Positions 6,039-11,648 of a stretch of DNA of 11,648 bases are shown here, in pieces. Position numbers and translations under genes: made by a program. The notes under the pieces are model-generated. The model was not told the origin of the DNA. It searched no databases and saw nothing but the letters and a program-made list of their open reading frames with translations. Position 1 is the stretch's first letter; every line of letters begins with the position of its first letter. Source of the stretch: Methanobacteriaceae archaeon (GTDB lineage: Archaea; Methanobacteriota; Methanobacteria; Methanobacteriales; Methanobacteriaceae). The stretch covers positions 1 through 11,648 of the forward strand of contig WOYJ01000090.1 in assembly GCA_011620845.1 (NCBI GenBank), given 5' to 3'.

Positions 6039-7513
6039 TTTTCCACCTCTTCGGCTACCTCCCGAGTTACATCAGCCTCCCGAGTTACATCGGCCACGTC
6101 AGGGTCCTCAATTTCCTTAAATTCAAGCATGTTCCATACAGTGCTGTATATAGCACTGCACATGTCCCTTGCAAGGTTTAAAAATCCTTCAAATCCCATA
6201 TAGGGTCCATTTTCATAGGAATGAATCAGAAGGGATGGTATTCCTAATTTATGGACCAGATATTTTTCTTTTACGCCACCGAGAATTAGATCTATGTCAT
6301 AATCCTCAATGAGTTCTTCGAGTTCCAGAGTATTGAGATCGTCTATTACCAGTGCACCTTCTTTTACCCTATCTTTCATCTTTTCAAATCCGTCTTCGTG
6401 CTCGAACATAGATGATACACCGGTAGTTTCCAGTCCTAACTCATTATGAAGAGGTATGGATAAATGGTAGCTTTTAGGCCCACCAGAAAAGATAAATACT
6501 TTTTTTCCAGTTAGTTTTTCTTTATAAAATTCCAGTTCAGGTCCTACTTTCGCCATTCTTCTGGCGATTACCTCATCCGCTTTATCTTCCAGGCCAAAGA
6601 ATTTAGCCACAGTTCTTAAGTTCTCTGCACAGTACTCTGTACTGAAAAAGTCTGTTTTTATGTAGGGGACACCATACTCTTCCTCGATCATTTTCGCAAT
6701 GTACGTAGAGGATCTTTGACATCTTACAACACTTAATTTAGCCCTGTGCATCCAACCTAACTCGTTATGACAGCAATCTCCAGTGAAAGTGCTTAAAACG
6801 TTTATCCCTATTTCATCAAAGTACTCTTTAAGTAACCACAGGTCTCCGTCGATGTTGTATTCTCCAATGAAATTTATGTCATAGGGTGTTGTTGCTGGCG
6901 GCTCTGTTGTACCCACTATCTTATCAAAAAGGGTGTTATTTCCAATTTGGTGCCCTTTCGATTGGGTTGAACCAGCAAACCCCGGAGCGTTAAATGCTAT
7001 GACCGGTTTACCTATCTCTTCCTCCATTTCTTTAGCCACGGCATCCATATCATCCCCAATCAGACCGGTGGTACAGGTTGCATAGAGGTATATGGCGTTG
7101 ACGAAGGGGAATTCCCTGTTAGTTTCACGTACAGCCTGGCGTAGCTTTTTTATTCCTCCGAATACCACGTCAGATTCCTGTAAATCCGTACCGATGATGT
7201 ATTTGATGTTGAAATCTTTTATTGGAAATTGGCTTCCATCCGGCATTTCAGTGGTGGTGGGGTATCTTTTTGATCCGTAACCGTACATGGTACAGCCGAT
7301 GGGCGAATGGACTACGTGTGCTACGTCTTTTATGGCTCCGGTGATAACCCCTTTAGCTCCGGCAAATGCACATCCCCTCTCAGTCATGGACCCAGGGATG
7401 GTCTTTGAGTTACATTTGGGAAGGCATCCTTCAGGATCATCACAGTGTTTTACATAGGTGTGCTCTTTCCTTTCAGGGATTGGTTTAGAGACGTCAAAAA
7501 GTTTGTAAGGCAT
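6035..7513 (-). CDS. nifD: NifD, alpha subunit of dinitrogenase, carrying the active-site cofactor
   Basis: The 492-residue protein has P-cluster ligands Cys48 (TERGCAFAGAKGV), Cys74 (SPIGCTMYGYG) and Cys147 (YATCTTGLIGDD). The cofactor ligands are Cys265 (VVRCQRSS) and His431 (IHSYENGPYMGFEGF). Gln184 and His188 (STQSKGHQ) match the catalytic Gln191 and His195 of A. vinelandii. Two arginines that line the classical FeMo-cofactor pocket (Arg96, Arg359) appear here as lysine, as I recall for AnfD, yet no delta-subunit gene follows. The start is the ATG at 7513, with GGAG seven bases upstream; the GTG at 7519 would lie only one base after that motif. The C-terminus carries an acidic tail with a tandem DVTREA/DVTREV repeat. 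The stop overlaps the nifK ATG. Confidence 0.95.
   Translation of the reverse strand: MPYKLFDVSKPIPERKEHTYVKHCDDPEGCLPKCNSKTIPGSMTERGCAFAGAKGVITGAIKDVAHVVHSPIGCTMYGYGSKRYPTTTEMPDGSQFPIKDFNIKYIIGTDLQESDVVFGGIKKLRQAVRETNREFPFVNAIYLYATCTTGLIGDDMDAVAKEMEEEIGKPVIAFNAPGFAGSTQSKGHQIGNNTLFDKIVGTTEPPATTPYDINFIGEYNIDGDLWLLKEYFDEIGINVLSTFTGDCCHNELGWMHRAKLSVVRCQRSSTYIAKMIEEEYGVPYIKTDFFSTEYCAENLRTVAKFFGLEDKADEVIARRMAKVGPELEFYKEKLTGKKVFIFSGGPKSYHLSIPLHNELGLETTGVSSMFEHEDGFEKMKDRVKEGALVIDDLNTLELEELIEDYDIDLILGGVKEKYLVHKLGIPSLLIHSYENGPYMGFEGFLNLARDMCSAIYSTVWNMLEFKEIEDPDVADVTREADVTREVAEEVEK
6058..6093. repeat. 18-bp tandem duplication in the 3' end of nifD
   Basis: CCTCCCGAGTTACATCAG (6058-6075) is followed at once by a copy differing at one base (6076-6093). 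Because 18 is a multiple of three, the nifD frame is kept and the protein gains a repeated DVTRE(A/V) block near its C-terminus. This looks like recent slippage in a surface tail. Confidence 0.85.
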
Positions 7514-7520
7514 GTTCACT

Positions 7521-7525
7521 CTCCT
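7521..7525 (-). promoter_or_regulatory. Shine-Dalgarno that fixes the nifD start
   Basis: The minus strand reads AGGAG seven bases before the ATG at 7513. Only one base separates it from the GTG at 7519, so the longer form is unlikely to be used. Confidence 0.65.
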
Positions 7526-7554
7526 TAATAAGTTTAATATATTGTTGGAAACGC

Positions 7555-7601
7555 GATTTTGTTTATAATTTAAAATGTGGTGATAAATCCTTTACAAAAT
7601 C
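7555..7601. other. Long-loop inverted repeat between nifI2 and nifD
   Basis: GATTTTGT (7555-7562) and ACAAAATC (7594-7601) are perfect inverted copies separated by 31 AT-rich bases. One arm overlaps the nifI2 stop codon. In RNA the pair could form an eight-pair, AT-rich stem between the regulator pair and the structural pair. It could affect processing or relative expression of the two modules, but the stem is weak. Confidence 0.3.
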
Positions 7602-7960
7602 ACTTCTTCTCCTGTTTCCTTGGTTCTTACCCGTACAGCATCATCTATTGGGCAGACGAATATTTTTCCGTCACCAGTCTGGCCGGTGTTGTTCACCTTC
7701 ATTATTGATTCAACGACTAATGAAGTGTCTTCATCAGGGACTATGAGTGATATCATCCTTTTGGGGATGTAACGCATACTTCCTTCTTCTTCTGTAAGTT
7801 CGGGATTCTGGATATCGAAGGTTACCTCTCCGATAATTGCCTTCTGTTTTCCCCGTCCGAAAACTGCATTTGCAGTCATGGATGGGAATCCCAGGGCGTC
7901 GAGCACCTCTTTTGTGCGTGTAATCTTGTTAGGTCTTATAATGGCTATAATTTCTTTCAT
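7592..7960 (-). CDS. nifI2: NifI2, GlnB/PII-family regulator of nitrogenase activity
   Basis: The 122-residue protein begins MKEIIAIIRPNKI and has the PII signature with GRGKQKAI at about residues 35-42, a long T-loop running through TFDIQNPELTEEEGSMRYIP, and a C-terminal TGDGKIFVCPIDDAVRVRT block. The longer T-loop separates NifI2 from NifI1. In Methanococcus maripaludis the NifI1-NifI2 pair binds dinitrogenase and stops it when ammonium appears, and 2-oxoglutarate relieves this. It starts four bases after nifI1 and has only a weak upstream ribosome motif, so its translation is probably coupled to that of nifI1. nifD follows after 78 bp. Confidence 0.95.
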   Translation of the reverse strand: MKEIIAIIRPNKITRTKEVLDALGFPSMTANAVFGRGKQKAIIGEVTFDIQNPELTEEEGSMRYIPKRMISLIVPDEDTSLVVESIMKVNNTGQTGDGKIFVCPIDDAVRVRTKETGEEVIL

Positions 7961-7964
7961 CAGA

Positions 7965-8282
7965 TCATAATCCTTTAGTTCGAGTTCTAACTGTGTAAGC
8001 TTCTTCTACAGGGCTTATGAAGATTTTTCCATCCCCAAAGTTTCCAGTGTATGCTTCTTCATTGATGATGTCTATCACATCATCGGTTTTTTCCTTGGGT
8101 GTTACGATCATGAGCATCGCCTTGGGCAGTTCATCGTAGTAGATGTTGTCCAGTTGAATACCTTTCTGTTTACCACGCCCAATGACATCCATCTTGGTTA
8201 GAGCTACGTATCCTGCATCTGAAAGTGAATCTACAACTTTTTCTATCCTATCTGGCCTTAATATGGCCCTTATCATTTTCAT
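7965..8282 (-). CDS. nifI1: NifI1, GlnB/PII-family regulator of nitrogenase activity
   Basis: This 105-residue PII-family protein begins MKMIRAILRPDRIEKV, has GRGKQKGI at about residues 36-43, a short T-loop, and a TGNFGDGKIFISPVEEAYTVRT C-terminal block. The position between nifH and nifD is diagnostic of NifI1 in archaeal nif operons. It is the partner of NifI2 in post-translational switch-off by ammonium. GGAG lies about nine bases before the ATG at 8282. A second in-frame ATG two codons later is less well placed. There is no sign of the uridylylatable T-loop tyrosine context of bacterial GlnB, as expected for this group. It is separated from nifH by 84 bp and from nifI2 by four. Confidence 0.95.
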   Translation of the reverse strand: MKMIRAILRPDRIEKVVDSLSDAGYVALTKMDVIGRGKQKGIQLDNIYYDELPKAMLMIVTPKEKTDDVIDIINEEAYTGNFGDGKIFISPVEEAYTVRTRTKGL

Positions 8283-8305
8283 TGTATTGTCTCCAAATGT
8301 ATTGC

Positions 8306-8318
8306 GATTTAGTAAATC
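8306..8318. other. Small perfect palindrome in the nifH-nifI1 gap
   Basis: GATTTAGTAAATC has six-base arms around one central base. It is flanked by two copies of TCTCCAAA (8290-8297 and 8317-8324), the first of which contains the nifI1 ribosome site on the minus strand. It could be a regulatory site or a duplicated leader piece; neither is proven. Confidence 0.3.
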
Positions 8319-8346
8319 TCCAAAAATAATACTGTTTCAGTCAATT

Positions 8347-8360
8347 CCAGGTAGTGCTGG
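8347..8360. other. Short possible hairpin just after nifH
   Basis: CCAG-GTAGTG-CTGG gives a four-pair stem with a six-base loop, starting 6 bases beyond the nifH stop codon. Hairpins after nifH are used in other organisms to stabilise nifH mRNA relative to nifDK. This one is short and has no T tract, so the role is speculative. Confidence 0.2.
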
Positions 8361-8366
8361 GTTTAA

Positions 8367-9188
<822 letters not shown>

Positions 9189-9220
9189 TTTAGAATCTCA
9201 CTCAGTTTTTTAGTTGATCG

Positions 9221-9230
9221 GATAATATAA
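9221..9230 (-). promoter_or_regulatory. Alternative TATA-like element for nifH
   Basis: The minus strand reads TTATATTATC, and a start 26 bases on would fall near 9200, about 12 bases before the nifH ATG. If this is the true promoter, the dyad at 9250-9267 lies just upstream of it instead of over the start site. Confidence 0.25.
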
Positions 9231-9249
9231 GATAGAAAAGGAATTCTTC

Positions 9250-9267
9250 GGTATAAGAACTTTTACC
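9250..9267. promoter_or_regulatory. Candidate operator for the nif operon
   Basis: GGTATAAGAACTTTTACC is a near-perfect dyad: eight-base arms around AA with seven of eight pairs matching. A second overlapping dyad, TTCTT-N6-AAGAA (9244-9259), has its centre seven bases away. The predicted nifH start (9262-9264) falls inside the first. In Methanococcus maripaludis the repressor NrpR binds GGAA-N6-TTCC at the nif promoter; that exact word is absent here, so this may be a variant site for NrpR or another regulator. Confidence 0.45.
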
Positions 9268-9283
9268 AATAGAATGAACCCCC

Positions 9284-9293
9284 ATAATTTTAA
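9284..9293 (-). promoter_or_regulatory. TATA-like element of the nifH promoter
   Basis: The minus strand reads TTAAAATTAT, preceded by GC. A start about 26 bases downstream would be near 9263, giving a leader of roughly 75 bases and placing the dyad 9250-9267 over the start site. It is AT-rich sequence, so support is moderate. Confidence 0.4.
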
Positions 9294-9309
9294 GCATTTA
9301 ACCAACCGA

Positions 9310-9317
9310 TATATAAT
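9310..9317 (+). promoter_or_regulatory. TATA box for the divergent membrane-protein gene
   Basis: TATATAAT, preceded by ACCGA as a BRE-like stretch, is the best archaeal promoter in the window. A start near 9339 would give a leader of about 22 bases with GTGAT (9353-9357) four bases before the ATG at 9362. Confidence 0.55.
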
Positions 9318-9361
9318 TTTAATGTATTGGTGACCGGCTACATAACTTAGACGTGATATAA

Positions 9362-10963
9362 ATGAACCAGGAAAAACTTCAAAAGTGGCACGTATGGATC
9401 ATACCCGCTATAATCGCCTTTCTAATAGCGCTGATCCCCACCTTGAAATTTCAATGGCCATTAAGCTGGGACATCATCATCCACGTACAGTACACCATGG
9501 TGTACACCAAATACGGATTGATATTAACTGATCCCCTCTTAAACGCGCCATTCGGCCAGAAAATAGGATACCCTCCCCTGTTCCATTTCCTGCTTGCTGC
9601 ACTGGGCATGATCACCAAGGTTGACTACTTCCAGATCGCACGGGCCTTACAGCCCATCCTGGCCATGTTCATAGTCACCTCAGTAAGCTATGTTGCCCGG
9701 AAATTCTACGGAACAATCGCCGGTATCTCCGCGGGGTTCTTAGTCCTTTCCAGTTTCCTTTTAGGCCGTATCATGCTCCCCATCCCTGAGAATCTGGCCT
9801 TAATATTCCTACCCCTATCGGTCTACCTCTACTACCGGTCCATCAGGGAAAATCTGCTTAAATATGCATTTTTCTCGGGAATACTATTCGTAGTTATTAT
9901 CTCAACCCATATACCCGCCAGTTTCATCCTATTTCTAATTATAACCATATTCAGCCTGGTAGAATTAATAGTCTACCATAATCTCCGTATCTTCAAGATC
10001 TACGGTGCCTTCCTACTTATACCGGCCTGCCTGGTGGTGGTGGGGCTGTTATATCTGCTGACATTCCAGCCGGACATATTATACTCCCTTTTAAACGAGG
10101 GCATCTCGGTTGCCACGGGGATAGCCACCTCCATAGCATATAACCGGCCCTTAAGTTTGGATGGATACCTCAATCTCGGCATCATGGTGCTGATATTTGC
10201 TTTTGTAGGCATAATCTTCTCCTTAAATAAAATACGCAAAAAAACAATGGATAAATTACCTAAAAAGGACCTGTTCATCCTCATCTGGATTCTGTTGATG
10301 TTCCTTTTAAGCATCGCCTACATATTTGGTATAAACATCATATCCTATCGATTACTGGTATATCTACTCATACCACTCTCCATAATAGGCGGTTTTGGAT
10401 TAAGCCAAATCTATGAAAGATTGAAGGCCAGTAAGCGTTTATCATCAGATAAATTCCGGGCAAGTTTACTGGTAGCCGTGTTTAGCCTGGCCATTTTAAG
10501 TGGAGTTTTAACCGTGGAAAACCCCGACTTCGGCACCTTCCAGGTGAAAAACGAGTACAGTACACTCGACATAGCCCCTCCCTCACAGTCAATGGTGGAC
10601 TTGGCAAACTGGTTCAACACCAACGGGGATAAAAATAAGTCCATACTTACCAACAACCTCTTCACCGGTACATTCCTGGCCACCGTGTCCGGTATGCCCA
10701 TTCACTACGGCTTCGAAGATTTCAACAAAGACATGTCCCAGTCGGCCCTGAAAGAAGCGAAGATAGGATACATGGTACTGGATAAAAGACTGAGTTTTAA
10801 CTCCCATAATGAAACGTTGAAGCTCATCAATGTCAAATCAGAGTTCTATCCACTGGTGTATTTCAACAAACCGATCTCAGAGAGTCTCCCCGAACTTCTC
10901 CCTGACTTTGTTAAGGTGGTATATGAAAACCAGGACTATATAGCGTGTCAGGTAATGGATTAA
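9362..10963 (+). CDS. Polytopic membrane protein, GT-C glycosyltransferase-like
   Basis: The 533-residue protein has a transmembrane segment at about 13-29, a non-membrane loop carrying SWDIIIHVQYTMVYTKYG with Trp36-Asp37 and His41, then GYPPLFHFLLAALG (69-82). A dense series of roughly ten more hydrophobic segments runs to about residue 385, followed by a soluble domain of about 145 residues. This layout, with an acidic residue in the first loop and a YPPLFH motif, is typical of archaeal GT-C / oligosaccharyltransferase-like proteins that use lipid-linked sugars outside the membrane. The donor and acceptor are unknown, and it could also be a non-catalytic relative. It is transcribed away from nifH from its own promoter, so no link to nitrogen fixation is implied. 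No signal peptide other than the first helix is seen. Confidence 0.7.
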   Translation: MNQEKLQKWHVWIIPAIIAFLIALIPTLKFQWPLSWDIIIHVQYTMVYTKYGLILTDPLLNAPFGQKIGYPPLFHFLLAALGMITKVDYFQIARALQPILAMFIVTSVSYVARKFYGTIAGISAGFLVLSSFLLGRIMLPIPENLALIFLPLSVYLYYRSIRENLLKYAFFSGILFVVIISTHIPASFILFLIITIFSLVELIVYHNLRIFKIYGAFLLIPACLVVVGLLYLLTFQPDILYSLLNEGISVATGIATSIAYNRPLSLDGYLNLGIMVLIFAFVGIIFSLNKIRKKTMDKLPKKDLFILIWILLMFLLSIAYIFGINIISYRLLVYLLIPLSIIGGFGLSQIYERLKASKRLSSDKFRASLLVAVFSLAILSGVLTVENPDFGTFQVKNEYSTLDIAPPSQSMVDLANWFNTNGDKNKSILTNNLFTGTFLATVSGMPIHYGFEDFNKDMSQSALKEAKIGYMVLDKRLSFNSHNETLKLINVKSEFYPLVYFNKPISESLPELLPDFVKVVYENQDYIACQVMD

Positions 10964-10969
10964 ACACTG

Positions 10970-10974
10970 TTTTT
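10970..10974 (+). terminator. Short T5 tract after the membrane-protein gene
   Basis: Five T's follow the stop codon by six bases. This is a minimal archaeal oligo-T terminator candidate and is weak on its own. Confidence 0.25.
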
Positions 10975-10979
10975 ACTAA

Positions 10980-11648
10980 CATTCTTTATTCGGTATCCCT
11001 AAAGATTTAAAAGGCAAAGAAATGGGTGCATGGTTCAATGAGAAGTTAGATGAATTAGCTGATGAAATAGTGACAGACCCTGATTTACTCTTAGAGTTTG
11101 CGAAAAAGTGGCAAAATGGTTTCCATAACTATTCCTTTCACAATAAATCTTAGCCTGGGCCCAAAAGCCAGAATTTACATTGTTAGCAGGGTACAAACAG
11201 TGGCAGAAACAAGGCAGACAAGTGAAGAAAGGAGAAAAAGCCATAAGGATTTTAGCGCCCATTAAGAAGAAAATCAAAGACGATAACGACGAAGACAGTT
11301 ATATACTCAAAGGTTTTTTCCCTGTTTCGGTTTTTGATGTAAAATCCACTGAGGGCGATCCAATAGACGTAGGAGCATCGGATATGATTAAGGGAAATGT
11401 AAGCTTTGAGAAACTAGTTAAAAAATGTCCTATTCCCGTGCGAATTAAGGATTTAGGCCTCACAAATGGCAGAACTGATGGAACGTACATCTGGATCAGC
11501 CCGCGGCCTAATGAAAGTGCTATGGTGGCTACCTTGCTCCATGAATGGAGCCATGTATGGCTTGGGCATCTGGATAAGACAGAAATGCTTCACGAAGATG
11601 ACAGTAGATCAACACACGAACTTGAAGCAGAAAGTACTAGCTTCATTG
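10980..11648 (+). pseudogene. Frameshifted ArdC-like / HExxH metallopeptidase gene, cut by window edge
   Basis: Two frames together spell one protein. The first is open from 10980, has its only ATG at 11022, and ends at TAG 11151-11153 after YSFHNKS. The second resumes at 11150 with LAWAQKPEF and stays open to the edge. Joined, YSFHNKS-LAWAQ matches the spacing of ArdC-like N-terminal ssDNA-binding domains (typically YSFNNxxLIxAQ), followed by GYKQWQKQGRQVKKGEKAIRIL. Downstream is HEWSH (11540-11554) and then ELEAES, a HExxH zinc site plus a likely third Glu ligand, as in ArdC and ImmA/IrrE-type peptidases. One lost T (TCTTTAG to TCTTAG) explains the break. The first frame has no convincing ribosome site and begins 16 bases after the neighbour's stop, so the 5' end may also be missing. 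Such genes usually travel on plasmids and integrated elements. A sequencing error is possible. Confidence 0.7.

Noticed and set aside
7514..7519. GTG start for NifD at 7519
   Set aside because: It lies one base from the GGAG motif; the ATG at 7513 has the right spacing.
11142..11153. Programmed -1 frameshift joining the two ArdC-like frames
   Set aside because: There is no X XXY YYZ slippery sequence or obvious downstream structure; simple loss of one T is more likely.
10000..11490. Minus-strand reading frames under the membrane protein and the ArdC-like gene
   Set aside because: They are antisense to recognisable proteins and have no family resemblance or ribosome sites of note.

Overview
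The window most likely comes from a nitrogen-fixing methanogenic archaeon, probably Methanobacterium-like. The evidence is the gene order nifH-nifI1-nifI2-nifD-nifK-nifE-nifN-nifX (the arrangement known from methanogens), the paired GlnB-like nifI genes between nifH and nifD, Shine-Dalgarno motifs of the GGAGGTGA type, and archaeal TATA-like and oligo-T signals. The genus is inferred from gene style only.

Layout. Positions 1-1072 (minus) hold the N-terminal two-thirds or so of a molybdopterin oxidoreductase that runs off the left edge. Positions 1139-9188 (minus) are one nif operon, read right to left: nifH, nifI1, nifI2, nifD, nifK, nifE, nifN, nifX and a small 2[4Fe-4S] ferredoxin. Positions 9189-9361 are a divergent intergenic region carrying a strong dyad (9250-9267) at the predicted nifH transcription start and a TATA box for the rightward gene. 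Positions 9362-10963 (plus) encode a polytopic membrane protein of GT-C glycosyltransferase type. From about 10980 to the right edge (plus) lies an ArdC-like / HExxH metallopeptidase gene that lacks a clear start and carries a single-base frameshift. It looks like decayed mobile-element cargo.

How the genes work together. NifH passes electrons to the NifDK dinitrogenase. NifEN and NifX mature and carry the FeMo-cofactor precursor. NifI1/NifI2 switch the enzyme off when ammonium is present. The ferredoxin may supply electrons to NifH or to cofactor assembly, and the next gene is another molybdenum (or tungsten) enzyme. nifB is not in the window. The spacing is instructive: partners that form complexes are tightly coupled (I1-I2 4 bp, D-K 4-bp overlap, E-N 1 bp), while gaps of 29-107 bp separate the modules. 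NifD has several residues around the cofactor that recall the iron-only AnfD rather than the classical NifD, yet there is no delta-subunit gene.

I found no CRISPR array, no tRNA or rRNA gene, and no obviously new multi-gene system. The most useful leads are the nifH operator candidate, the NifD cofactor-pocket substitutions, the nif-linked molybdoenzyme, and the broken ArdC-like gene at the right edge.
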